A stretch of DNA of 64,000 bases from Kappaphycus alvarezii (Eukaryota > Rhodophyta > Florideophyceae > Gigartinales > Solieriaceae), in contig NADL03000480.1 in assembly GCA_002205965.3 (NCBI GenBank), forward strand, positions 124,001-188,000, written 5' to 3'. The position numbers were made by a program, and so were the translations under genes. Positions 1-11,451 of this stretch are shown here, piece by piece (position 1 is the first letter of the stretch; each line of letters opens with the position of its first letter). Below the pieces are notes generated by a model. It did no database searches. It worked only from the letters and a program-made list of their open reading frames with translations, and had not been told where the DNA came from.

Positions 1-90
1 GTGGCTGAGCGGTTAAGTTGAGCGTCCCAAAGGTCATCTTCCCAAAAGGTGCGCGCACTGAATCTCGACTGAATCAGCTGGGGGCTGAGA
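1..90 (+). other. possible tRNA-like fragment at window edge
   Basis: The window opens with tggctgagcggttaag, which fits the A-box/D-arm of eukaryotic class II tRNAs (Leu or Ser). About 50 nt later there is a weak B-box-like stretch (ctgaatctcg). The acceptor stem would begin before the window. I could not fold convincing anticodon and T stems, so this may be a tRNA pseudogene, a tRNA-derived SINE head or chance. Confidence 0.2.
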
Positions 91-3000
91 GTGTAGGGGC
101 GGAGAGGTCGTTGGATCAAGGCCTCGGAGTCGAAATTTCCAAGACCTGCGGTGCCAAACTCAGAGCCAGGACGGCGAAGGCGTTCAGACAGGAGGCTGCA
201 CATCTTCGCACGGGTATACGTGCGATGCGGCGATAGAATTCTGCGGTGCGGTTCCCAGGTGCGCCATCTGTGAACCCGGAAGAGTGAATCAGGCAGGTAG
301 CATAGGACGCATGGATTATCTGTGTGGGTGGTTGGTATCCATGGCTGCTAAACCGGATTAGGAGATGGACCTGGTTGCATGTGGTCTGGGTGAGGGAGAC
401 GTTGAGGAGGCAGTAAGCCTCCAATTCTTCTTCGAAGCGGGAAGGGGAAATTTTTGGGTTATTGTAATGTATTGAATGTGTGGTCAGTTTTATCTACGCC
501 GCTAGTGCGTTGTGCGGGAGAAGTCGTCAGTGATGGGTAACACCAAATAACATTCCTTACAGGGCTGGCTCAATTCGAGCGAGCATGCATGCCGCGATAG
601 ACATTATGGCCGCGGCAGCGTGCCTTTGGGTGAGCACCGCTCTAACCGTCCCATAGGTCTCCATCGCTCGGACGGCCACGTTCCGTGCGACATCGGTTAG
701 CATCGCGTAAGCGTCTGGGTGTCAGCCTCCAAGGGTGAGAGACGCAAAATGCAGCTCATGTTTGAGCAGAGCAGTTGAACAATTCGTTTGGCAAGAGCTG
801 GTGCATGTGACTGCTCATCGGTAGACGGCGTACAAACGCTATCGGAGCTGTCTGTACTTTGTACATCCATGTTGGTTTAAATCATCTCCTTACACTGGTC
901 TCATAACATGAGCCACCAGCTCATACTTTATCACATATTCAGCACTTTCTTCTACGCCAACCGGATTTGAGATTTCAGTAATGCCCATGGGACATCGCGA
1001 AAGTACTAACCTGTCAACGTACCCTTCATACATACTAAGTGTTTCCAGTACTGTACTTATTCCACTTCGGTAGCAAGATAATCAGACGGCACCCCCCACA
1101 CATCAACGACATCCATTTCAGAGCTAATTAATTCGGAAGTTGAGTGGTTACACACTCCTTAGAGGATTACGACTTCCAATTTGAGCCCTCAATTCTCAAT
1201 TGGACTCATTGCAGCCATTATAAATAGACACCTTACCATGAGCACGAGTCTTGGCCTTTAATATCCCTGTGCGCTTACATCATTTTCCAATGATGTTACC
1301 CAGAAGCTCATTCTAGATCTGTTTTAGACACCGCAAGGCCGTTAAGACATCGATCTTGTAAATTTCCTTCGAATTTTCGTCTACCAAGAGAATTGCGAGC
1401 TCCATTTGAAGTAGCAGGTATCTGAGTTTCATTTATGCTATTATGCAAGCATCCATAAGTTGTAGCTTTGACGTTTTGTAAGGGGGAAAACGATGACATG
1501 CATGAATATTCGTAGGACCTCGAATCATCGCACAACTCTCAGTAAAGTACTAAGGCATAGAGTCGAACATTACTTCCAAAGTTAAAATTGCCAAACTCTC
1601 CCTCGCAGTAAAGCAACCGCATTTTTTCGCTCACAACAGGAAGTGTCTTTACCACTTTGTGTGGACTAGAGTTGCCCATTACTCATGTTTTACTTGATTC
1701 TGATGTTTTATCACCCATCAACCGAACCCGACGAATCAACCATGAAGAATAATTGCTGTAATTTACGTGGTCTATTTGCATTATAACCAAATCCTAACTA
1801 TATCGTAGTTTTTTTACCAAAACATCTTCCAAGAACGAAATTCCGATAAAAATAAGTTCAAAACGCGTAGCGCCATCTGCATTGAATCTGGGCATTGCTT
1901 TAATCCTTTCATGGTTTTTTCTCGTCTTGTAAGTCATTCGATCCGAATGCAACTATCTTGATCTATGAGAAGAAACAGTATACATTTATCACAGTAATAT
2001 ATATGCTTTCGGTTAGACTGTGAGAAATTTATTCATAATTTCAACAGTTTCCTATTTCTGTAGTCTTATTCGCATATTAAATCTCACCATACGACTTCAG
2101 AACCTGCATAACTCATCTTTGCTTTGAAATATTCAAGCTATACCTCACAGAATTTTAGCTGGTCTCATCAAATTTCAGTAGTTATCCGTTTGCGCAGCTC
2201 TGTAGCATCTTTTCTTCTGGTCATATCATTGGTCCATTCACGTTGCCTATTTGTTGATTTTTAATCTATAATTTATCGAAAAAATGCCTTTTCAAGTGGA
2301 TCTTCCACCCAAATTTGTCGATAGGTTATGGATTTGCGGGGCTTTCTGATTATCTCAGCAGCTTAAGTTAGAGAGCGAAAAAATGGCTTCCCTGAGCAAT
2401 GTGATGAAATTAGCTTTGTTTTATGGCACTAACGCGAACTATAGTAAAGAATTATGTTTCCATACAGCTTCTGTGATGAGTATTGGATGATAAAGTGTCG
2501 ATTTTGGAGCATTTGTGATGCCATGGACATGTTTGGGGCCATTTCTGTTGCTGAGAAGAGCATAGAGCCCTCGGTTCCTGTCTTGCTATTCCGTCATAAA
2601 AGGCCGTCTGTTGGTGCAAGTAGTAATATTTGAGTGCTTTACTGCAAAAGATGTGACGGTTGCTCCTACATTTTCGTCGGATATGTGTTTGAAATGGAAG
2701 GCTGGGGCAGTGAATCCCTGAAAAATTTGTTTCAACTATCGTCAATTGAAACAGTATTTATTTTTAGTTCGTTCTGGGAGTTCCGAAGCCCATCAGCCAC
2801 ACCTGCGTTTTGGCAATAGTGCAGTTATGCTTATCAACTATTCAAATTATCGCGAGTCTAACCTTCTAAACATTGAAATGTGGTGAGCATTGCAAAAGTC
2901 AGCAATTGGTTGTAAGTTACACGTGAAAGCGACGTGCCAGTTTGATGTAATTTACTGCAAATATCGTCCACTTTTAAGTCCTCATCTACCGTAAGATTCA

Positions 3001-4180
3001 TGCCAAGCTTCGTTCGTCAGCATGGCTTTAGTTGAGCCCGAAAAATGTTGTACGAAAACCTCACTGAAAAACCACGAGTCATTGTAAACACCAAAAAAAT
3101 ATCTAGTATACAAAAATCCCATGGAAACTGAGCAGAAATACTAAATTTTCGCGGCAAAACATCAGCAGGCGCTTTTTATATGAATTTTCTGTAATGGCTT
3201 AGAACGACTGATCATCTGAGTTAAGATAGATGTATTACACTTTATAAAATCCTACCATCCGTGCAAGATTTTTATCGAGATTCGCTATAGAAACTTCACC
3301 ATATTCTTTGTGTCAAAGGTAAGGCAAGAAGTGCTCAAATGCGATTGAGTGAATTTATTTCAAATCAGCTTCTCTAAATTATAAAAGTGGATATCCATGG
3401 TCCAATTAATTCAATTATCGCAGAAAGACACTTTATTTTGAGCTTTTGACGATTATACCGCAAAATACGACGTTCTTATGCTCAAATTAACAGGTAGTAC
3501 ATACAGTATATTAGGATTTAATGGTACCTTCATTGTTCGGAGAATGAGTTTAATAATCAACTTAGACTGAAAAATATCAAGCAAGATGGATCTGAGGACA
3601 ACGAAGTGTAAGATGTACAAACCTCTTCCGCATTTGCATTTCATAAATATGGACTACACACCGACTCACTTCTCTAAGAATGGGATCTACACATAGGGAC
3701 ATTAAGGATTATTGGAGTAGGCTGAATGCTTTTAATGGAAAGATATATCCCTGTGTACTTTTGGCGGAAGCTATTAATCATTCAAAATAGCTCCATTATT
3801 GGTCACCGTAAGAGCGAATCCAATGAAAACTCCACATTCTCCTGTGAAACACATCAAATGGAATCTATCTCTCAACTACGTCGGTGTTCTCGGAATGCTA
3901 GTTGGACCTGCTAGTTTGCAATGTGTGAAAACTAAAATCCAAAAAATCTACATTTTTTGGAGTTCGAGCTAGATGCAACGCAGTAACAACCGAATTTTGG
4001 AAACAACAATTTCGCCCAGCGCAGGTCACCGTTCACAAATCGGAGCTTCGCCCTAGTTTGTACTTACACTTTCATTAACTGAAAGATTACTTTCATGCTG
4101 AACCCTTCATTTTCACACGTCTACTAACCAATCCAGCAAATTCTAACAACAAAACAACCTCTTTTTGCTTCCTCCCGCCA
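91..4180. other. non-coding stretch, no gene seen
   Basis: Only short, low-complexity open frames (under about 105 codons, often with non-ATG starts) occur here on either strand, and none resembles a known family. Composition is moderate at first and AT-richer from about 0.9 kb. Apart from the small hairpin at 3939-3960, I see no repeat array or RNA gene. Confidence 0.5.
3939..3960. repeat. short inverted repeat (hairpin)
   Basis: Perfect 8-nt arms (ccaaaaaa / ttttttgg) flank a 6-nt loop. It lies just left of the GC-rich mobile block, but I could not pair it with a matching sequence at the right edge, so it is not shown to be an element terminus. Confidence 0.45.
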
Positions 4181-4181
4181 C

Positions 4182-5006
4182 TCAAGCATCCGAGTCCTGC
4201 GTCTCGGTCTCTTTGAACGTCAACTCAAAGAAGTCCAGCGCATAGCTCTCCCCATTCTTAAACACCCTCCTCGCCCCCACCCGGCTCCCCATCCTTCCCA
4301 GTTGCTTCTCCTTCTGCTCCTCCAACGTACCTTCCTCACCTCCCGCAGCGTGCGCAGCACTACGGAATCCCACCAGTGGCGCCTCTCATGGCAGCTGCGG
4401 CGGAACATACTCCTCCCCACCCCTCTTCTTCCTCTGCTGCCCCTTCCTCCTCTTCTTCAGCCGGCTCCCCCGATTTCCAGGCGTTAGCGGTGACATCTTT
4501 ACCCCTCCCCTCCTCACCTCACCACCACAACCTCCCATCACCACATTCACCGGCGTCCCCTCCCCTTCGTAATCCCTCTCTCAGCGCCTCCCTCTTTCAG
4601 CATCCCTTTCATCTCGTCCACGTGTTCGCACGCAGCTCCCCGTTCTCCCTCCACAATATCCTAACCTCCCTCGCCACACACTCCACTATCCCATCCGCGT
4701 GCCTCCCCACCTCCTTCCCAACCATCTTAAAACGCTTCCGAACCATAGACAACACCTTCAGTGGAACCTCAAACTCTTACACACTCAACAAAACCCCCCA
4801 ACCTCGCTCAGCGCCTCCGCAATCAAATCATCAACCTTCTCTTTCAACCCAGCTCCCGTCTGCTTCGTCCCCTCCTTCATCTCCCTCACAAACTCTTCCT
4901 CCGGCCCATCCCCACCATCCTCATCTCCATTTCTCGCGTTCTCCCCAATTCCTAACTGGCTAAAAAATGACTTCCGTACCGCAATATTCCCCTTTCTGAC
5001 TGACAC
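4182..5006 (-). pseudogene. decayed gene for an acidic, charged protein, unknown function
   Basis: The minus strand carries successive protein-like pieces in changing frames: an acidic N-terminal piece with an EDGGDGPEEE run (about 5006-4785), a basic helical piece with VRKRFKMVGKEVGRHADG (about 4760-4640), a short piece beginning VDEMKGMLKEGG (about 4620), and a C-terminal piece ending near FELTFKETETQDSDA (4373-4182). At least three frame changes and several stops separate them. The composition suggests a charged, partly helical protein. I recognise no family. The long Pro/Ser-rich frames on the plus strand here are antisense shadows of this G-rich coding strand. Confidence 0.4.
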
Positions 5007-5319
5007 TATTTAATGCACCATACCACACTCTCTGAACCAGCATCAAAGAGACCCCCCAACTTGTATACAACTACATTTCCTCCTCCCGCTTCCAAAGCGT
5101 ACCCATTCAGCTCTTCACACGTTCATTACCAACGACACTCTTTCTCAAGAATGCAGCAGCTCGAAGCTCTCGTCTCCATCCCACGCGGTCCAGCAATCCA
5201 ATGCAATACATCAGTCAATATTCTTCCACAGCGCACCGTCATCACAATCGACAACACCCTACAATTGAAGCTCCCAACAACTCACAAAGTTTTCGAAGTC
5301 AGGGGCTTAGAAAAATCAC

Positions 5320-6012
5320 ATGGAAAGCGACCTTCTCGATGAAATTCACGACATTTGTAAGAATATTGTGCAGTTACCATCTCGCACCAGCTTGAAAGAG
5401 CAGGATGTCCTCAACCAGATCTTCAGCAGCCGGTATCATATCGCTTCTTACATCCAACACACCGCAGCCCTTGGTCAACGAAACAACTTTGCAAGCATGC
5501 CCAGCTTTCGCAGACTGTTGTCCTCCACACTAACATTCACAATCACCCTCTTTCCCTTGTTCGGACTTATAGACACTTGTCTAAACCATATCATCACAGG
5601 GTCGCCTGGATCCCTCCTCCTTTTCGCCATTACCAACTTATTTCGATGCCTCATCCACAGCTTTCTCCACATTCTAATAATCGAAGGAGGTGTTCACTGT
5701 TTGAAGTCGCTCTATGGGTCCCTAAAAAGTACCCCATTTAATCCCAGGCAGCGCTACACATGGAGAAAGCGAGCCATGCTGGAATTTGATTCCCTGCTTT
5801 TCACGCTTCTTGTCCCACTCAACGTTATTCTCTTCATCGTCCATCGATTCCTCTCTCCCCAAACATCTTTACCCTCCAATTTGAAGACAAATTGTGTCGC
5901 TTTCTCTGCCGGAGGCGCTATTGTGGGTGCGTGCAGTTACATACTACATCTCATTCTACTATCGTACGTCACGGAGTCCTCTCTCAACAACAAGATCAAC
6001 ATGGACCCCTAA
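5320..6012 (+). CDS. putative multi-pass membrane protein, 230 aa, unknown function
   Basis: An uninterrupted 230-codon frame runs from an ATG to a TAA. The first 60 residues are polar and mixed (starting MESDLLDEIHDICKNIV). Four hydrophobic segments follow at about residues 67-87, 97-122, 158-178 and 194-217, separated by short polar loops, one of them basic (RQRYTWRKR, about 143-151). I recognise no family. It is the only intact long frame in a block where all other genes are broken. A caution: the plus strand is pyrimidine-rich here, which suppresses stop codons and inflates hydrophobic and Ser content, so the frame could be fortuitous. A 70-codon ATG frame follows at 6124-6336 and might be an exon or a tail, but nothing proves it. 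Confidence 0.4.
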   Translation: MESDLLDEIHDICKNIVQLPSRTSLKEQDVLNQIFSSRYHIASYIQHTAALGQRNNFASMPSFRRLLSSTLTFTITLFPLFGLIDTCLNHIITGSPGSLLLFAITNLFRCLIHSFLHILIIEGGVHCLKSLYGSLKSTPFNPRQRYTWRKRAMLEFDSLLFTLLVPLNVILFIVHRFLSPQTSLPSNLKTNCVAFSAGGAIVGACSYILHLILLSYVTESSLNNKINMDP

Positions 6013-6602
6013 TCTCGCAACAAGACGATTCTGAGGCTAATACTTGTTGGCAATGGTAAATCCTTTAATGAAGCTCTCTTACTGACAAATCCAGCCCACA
6101 CTTTTCGACTGCTAGGTATCAGGATGCCTTCCTGCGCCCTAGCCGCACTGGCCTCACCGTTTGTGTCTAGAACCGGCGGAGGCGGTGCTGGGACTCCAAT
6201 TTTGGTTGGTAACACAGTGTACGTGATAAACTTGATAGCATCAAATGAAATTCTTCATTACAAACTAGTTAACTTCAGTGATATTCTAACTCGCATGGAA
6301 CCAGTTGTACACCAATTCTACCTTCAAGAACCCTGATCACATTTCAAAACAAATAAAATACTTCTATATCCACTCATTACCCCTCCGACAGTTTCACATT
6401 CACGCATATGCGCACCAAATTTCCCTCCCCCATACGACTTAACCTCAGAGACGCACGACCACAATAGTTCTCATATTCCCCTTCTTCAACATCACTATCC
6501 GTCCTCAATCTCTATAATTGTTACATTTATCGTGCCAAAAGTCTTAGAAGCAAAGCAAAGCATTTTACGTCCATGAAAATTGTACAGCCGCAGCAGTTCG
6601 CA
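6013..6602. other. spacer between opposing genes
   Basis: This stretch separates the plus-strand membrane ORF from the 3' end of the minus-strand decayed gene. It holds one short plus-strand ATG frame (6124-6336) with a Gly-rich start and no recognisable family. I see no RNA gene or repeat. Confidence 0.4.
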
Positions 6603-8975
6603 CTATTTATCCTTATCTAGTATCAGGTCACCTTCTGACTCTTCGTAGTTTCCATCAATATTGTATGGATTACGCCCCCCGCCCATATTACTATCTTCGT
6701 TCTCCTCCTCATACAACCCCTCCCGTTCTATATCACCCATCTCTTCGTCATCTCCGGACTCCATTTCCTCTTCGTCGTCCAGTTGGTCGTTGGGATCTTC
6801 ACCAAGACCAAAGTCCTCCTCCAGAAACCGAGGTCGAAATGCAGGAGTTCGATGCACCGCATCAGGGAGGTTGTATCTGTCGGGTACAAGGCACATATGG
6901 TACCTGAAACAGTGTTCCTTCGCAATAGCATCCCCGTAACCTGCTCCAGCATGGAACACATCTCCCGTGCCAATAAAGAACGAATACGGCGGAACTCGGA
7001 ACTTCTTCACCACCAAAGCACTAGACAACCTCTTCAAGCTCCTGTTGTCTTCCGTTGAGTACAAGTTGTGTGACCTCTCACACACGAACAGCATAAACTC
7101 ACTCCTCCCTGATTCCATCATGAAGTACCCAGGATTTTTCCAACCTCCCTCTCCGGCACCGTCAGCCCCGAAAGTCCCTATATAGCACTTGCCTCGGGCA
7201 TCATTCTCCAGTACACAACACACGTCTTACCGTTACCGGCACATAAATCTTCTCCACAGCCTTTCTATGGTTGCAAAACCGGAGCACAGCTGCAATCTGC
7301 CCAAACCAGACGTCCAAAAGTGCCCTCTTTCTCACACACAATCACAATCAGCAAATTATCTTCGTTCGCCACCACGGAATCCAAAATCCCAATCTTCGTC
7401 GTAATTTACCTTCCTACCCCGTTCTTCCTATTCTTACTATCTATTCCAGCTCCATCGTCGATAACCGGATTCCAATTTTTCCTTTTCTCCTCCAGCCTAA
7501 AGTCTGCTTGTTCATTAAGTCGGCTTCAAAGAACTCCAACAAATTCCCTGTCACATCTTCATCAATCGTGACCCCCCTCTCCTTTGCTCCTCCACTCATC
7601 CCCTCGTCCGTCCCAAATTCCTCCAGGACACAGCAGCCTTTCTCCATCAACTCCGTTCGCTTCTTCAAAAAGTACTCGCAAGAGAGGTCGTCCCCTTCCA
7701 TTGCAGCCATCTGCAATGCCTCTTCTTCGCTCGAGGGACTCCCCTGCACAGGCAACTTCACCCTCTGCACAGCTTACTTCGTAGTGCAAAGCTCTTCATG
7801 CAAATTCCGAGCAGCGCGCCAGTACACCGCATGATGCAGACTCCTCAACTCCTCCGCCGACGAGCAGAGCGTTCTCGATGAAGGAGACAATGCTGTGGAT
7901 CTTGTCTGCAAACGACATCTTCAAGACATTTGAGCTCATGTCATTGAGTACATTGCCAAGCGCGAGCATCTCGTTCAGCGCCATTGTCTTCTTGCCCTTG
8001 CGCCGCCATAAGATAACATCCAGTGAACGGGCAATGTCAGAGCACTTTCCGCCCTCTTCGCAGAGGTCCACCAATGCAAGGTACCAATGGTATCCATCTA
8101 CAAGGTTACGGGTATAACCAACTTTCCGCCCGTAATTCCAACTTCGAACTCATCTTCGTCGGCGAGAGCCACCGCTATAGAACCTGCCGATGAAAGCCAC
8201 CCAAAGTCCCTGCACTTTTTGAGGATGGCCTTCTTGTGCTCCACCTTCACACTCCGAATCATCTTACTCGGGATTTGGATGAGATCAATTTCCACTACCA
8301 ACTTACGCTCGTCGTAGTCCGAAAGCAGTATTTTCACCACACCTAGAGGGTTGTCCACATTTTCAGACGGAACAGAGTCTCCATCATCAAATAATTCCAG
8401 CTCAGGGCCCCTCAGCGACTCAACCAATTCAACCACATCATCTCCCGAGTCCGATTTGTCGATAATGATAGGCTGCACCGCAGCCGGCTCCATAGGCTTC
8501 TTCTTTTTGGCCCTCTGTGCCGCCATCCTTCTCGCTGCTCCCTGTTCAGCATCACTAGCGCCACGAAGCGCCATCATGGATATATCCCACGCTTATACGC
8601 CGGCCTTCACCATCTCCTTCAGAGTGCTTGGCGGCTCCTCAGGACCCTTGAAGGCATACGGATACTTGGAGTCCAAGCAACTGGAGATCTTCGGCTTCCA
8701 TATCGCCACCAGGTCCTCACCCTCGCGCGCCGAAGCGCTCAATGGGAGTCCGTGTAGCGCACGGCACAGGCCCTTCTAAGTACCACCGCCAGCCGTGACA
8801 CCCCTACCTGCGCAGTCCCCACCTTCTCCATCGCGGTTCCATCCCCGACCTTCAGAAAGAGGTCCATGAACGACTCGCCCGAGATACGAGCGCGCGCTTT
8901 CCCTCTCGCTTGAGCCATTTCGTTCTTCTCCGTGTATTGCGTCTTCGGCATAGCGGCTATGCTCGGTTTGGCCAA
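6603..8975 (-). pseudogene. decayed gene: ParB-like DG-x-H motif plus oxygenase-like HAG...RYH domain
   Basis: Protein-like pieces can be followed on the minus strand for about 2.4 kb (roughly 790 codons). The N-terminus starts MAKPSIAAMPKTQYTEKNEM at 8975. A Lys-rich linker follows, with an in-frame TAA just before it, near 8590. Next comes a piece with PVTL + VDGYHWYLALVDLC across a one-base shift near 8098. This resembles the DG-x-H-R substrate loop of ParB/sulfiredoxin-like folds, with Trp where Arg is usual. The middle part (about 7450-7250) is in one frame with TAA and TAG stops. The last part (7223-6603) contains FFIGTGDVFHAGAGYGDA and RYHMCLVPD, like the second histidine and 2-oxoglutarate-binding Arg of a double-stranded beta-helix oxygenase or cupin, then an acidic tail. 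It diverges from the SET-like gene at 9419. The domain calls rest on motifs only. Confidence 0.45.
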
Positions 8976-9168
8976 ACGTGGCGCGAGTCAAGCTCTGCTC
9001 GCCACTGTCCATCGGTTCTTATAACCCATCAAGACCATTGCGCGCCGCTAATTTCGCTGGTTCCCTGCCATCATAGCACCCTCTCCACGCCCCCGCTTAT
9101 TTTTCGTTTTCGAAGCGCAGCTTAAGCACAGTCTGCGGATAACCCTGGAACTGTCTCCCAACTCGCTA

Positions 9169-9214
9169 CGTTCACCCCTTCACCCGGACCGCTGTCCGGG
9201 TGAGGAGGTGAACG
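9169..9214. promoter_or_regulatory. 46-nt near-perfect hairpin between two divergent genes
   Basis: Two 21-nt arms (9169-9189 and 9194-9214) are inverted repeats with only two mismatches, around a 4-nt loop (cgct). The inner core cacccggac / gtccgggtg is perfect. It sits in the roughly 440-bp gap between the divergent minus-strand gene (start near 8975) and plus-strand gene (ATG at 9419), where a shared promoter or operator would lie. It could equally be a subterminal transposase-binding site. Structure is seen directly; function is inference. Confidence 0.55.
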
Positions 9215-9418
9215 TGAACGTCCATAAAGCGATGTGGTCACCATCCCCGATACCGCCCAACTCCTCCTCGCCGTGACGTCCGTCCCCTTTTAGGACGTGA
9301 AACCTCTGACACATTCTTCATCCCTTCAAAACCGTTCCCCACCCGTTCCCCCCCTTCATATCGTGCGTTGCACACTCCATCACCAAGCAACGGCTTAACT
9401 TATGAAGAGCAGTACAAG

Positions 9419-10654
9419 ATGGCGAACTACGAGAACTTCAACTTCGTTCCCTCTACGTACCCGAAGTACCACTGCATCATCGAAAACGTACCCCCTCTGT
9501 CGAAAGAAGAGACTCTTCTGTGGAGGAGAACGGCGGGAACCGAAGTTGGGAAACCTAAGAAAGTACGGCCGGAACAGAAACCAAGGGCGCTGCTGAAGGA
9601 GCGGGTCAGCCTGTTTTCCCAGCTTGGAGATATGGCTGCCTATATTTTCGGGGGTATGTTCTCCGCGGCTATTGCGTGCATGGAGCTAGAACGGCATCGG
9701 TAATTCATCGGTTGCGAGCCGGACACGGCTTGCTTCGACCATGCAAGGCACGCAGCTGTAGTGAACTTTGCGCGTTGTATGTTAAGGAAGAAGACGGACA
9801 TCTTGATTTCACAGGAAGCTCTGAATGCTATGCGCAGAGTGACGAGCATCTTTTCTGAAGAGAAGATTAGCCCTTCCAGGACGTGGAGAGCTCCTCCTGG
9901 ATTCCCTCAATACCAACTGTTTCCTCCGAACTTTGTGGACTTTATCGCATCGACCTGGAAAGATGAGAATTTTGGCAATAATGGGAGACTGAGGGCTCTG
10001 AATAAATGGCCGATAAATGTGCAGGGGAAGATGGAACTTCTTGGTGGAAGGGCGTTACTGGCAGCGGAGGCGACAATGTGTGGGTGTCGCATAGATACTT
10101 CAACAATTAGACATCCCAACGCGGGCGAAGGGGTATTCACAACTCGTCGAGTGATGCAAGGGGAAGAGGTATGCTACTTCTACGTTACCTTGGTGTACCA
10201 TGACCTCACGAGTAGAAGGGAAGTGCACAAAACTTATGGCTAAGGTATGTTGGGCGCGACTGCGGATCGTTTTCTTCAGTATGCGATGGAGATCACTGTT
10301 CGGGGCGAAGCGTTTCACACCCTCCCGGAAAGGAAGAAAGAGATGGACCACATCCCGATGTCGATATCCATTCTGTTTGGGAGTGTGGAGAAAAGACCCG
10401 AAATAAGTCCAAGGGGATAAAGACAGGAGTGCGGTTGAGGATGGGGTGAAAGAAAGGCGTAGGGCAAATGTTACTGTTTCACGTACCCCAGGTACTGGAC
10501 GGACCCCCATCAGTTGAGAGACTATCGCTTGCCAGCTGTACGAGCGATTCGCGATATCGAAAGGGGGAGGAGCTGTTCGCGAACTGCGGCCCGGACTACA
10601 GCTGGGGCATGAACATGAAATCTATAAAAGACGAATATCATTAGTTGCGGTACG
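9419..10654 (+). pseudogene. decayed SET-domain-like protein gene
   Basis: The first in-frame ATG (9419) has a good context (A at -3, G at +4). The frame runs to a TAA at 9701-9703 and continues in the same frame with CFDHARHAAVVNFARCML, so this is one premature stop in a longer gene. A SET-like N-half follows near 10110-10208: RHPNAGEGVFTTRRVMQGEE, resembling the SET 'G-x-G-V-F-A..R.I..GE.V' strand. A second TAA lies at 10241-10243. After frame changes a SET-like C-half appears near 10510-10610: LPAVRAIRDIERG, then GEELFANCGPDYSWG, matching the 'I..GEEL...YG..Y' end of SET domains. The family usually methylates protein lysines using SAM. The lesions mean this copy is inactive. It diverges from the 6603-8975 gene. 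Confidence 0.5.
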
Positions 10655-11451
10655 GTTCTCCCAGCATAAATTGAGGTAAACTGATAAGTTTTTTATGAAG
10701 TATGTACTACTACCACCTGAACTACGACTTGTATTAATGATTGTGCACTTAGCACGTTGAAGCTTGTCTGCTGGGGGCATTTGCGCAGTGAGGCAAGCGA
10801 AATGAGTGGCTCTAGTGTAAATGACACTGGGTCCGGCAAATTCGGGTTCCGGAAATATTTACTCTTGTTTTTTCACTGTCACGGAGGAGTGCTTTCGGTT
10901 AGCGCGCTCATTGACGCCGTGTGTCACGCCGCATGCGTCGCCGTGTGAGATCACTTCGACATGGCGCCAAAGTGGAAAGGGAGGGTCTTCACAGCAGAGG
11001 ACGGTAGCGTTATGCGCAGAACCTGACGGTGGGAGGGAAATGAAGCGGAGGCTGGGTGGGAGTGCGTCGATCTCGTGCGCCGCGGAATGGTCTGCACGGT
11101 CGTTGGCGGGAAAGAGGGAGAAGGAGTGGAGCGAGGAGGGCTAACGCGCCAAGCTCGGAGCGGACCTTAAGAGTAGCGGTGAGGAATGAGGAGGGAGAAG
11201 CCAATGCGACGGATGCGCCTACCAATGTTATGCTCCAGGCGAGAGTATCGGGCAAGAAGGACCTGAGAGGCGAGGAGGCTGCGCGAAGAACGGTGGTTTC
11301 GGTAGGCGCGGAGCGGGTACGAAGAGTTAGTGTCGGTGTAGGCGGAGTTGCGAATGACGGAGATGGCGAGAGCGAGATAGAAAAGAGAGGTTAGGGCGGA
11401 AGGCAGAGGGGTACTGGTTCGAGGCCTGCTAGAGGTACTACACCGGAGCGG
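10655..11451. other. spacer inside the mobile block
   Basis: This lies between the SET-like pseudogene and the coiled-coil gene. The left part (to about 10800) is AT-richer and the right part is G-rich on the plus strand. A cactg motif at about 10825 resembles element termini of some DNA transposon families, but I found no inverted partner near 16.9 kb. The short open frames in the right part are Arg/Gly/Glu-rich products of the base bias. Confidence 0.35.

Noticed and set aside
4376..5342. Long Pro/Ser/His-rich plus-strand frames (195, 104 and 109 codons)
   Set aside because: They are products of C-rich sequence opposite a G-rich decayed minus-strand gene; low complexity, mutually overlapping in different frames.
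8351..8779. 142-codon plus-strand frame
   Set aside because: Antisense to the Lys-rich part of the minus-strand ParB/oxygenase-like pseudogene, which has the better protein character.
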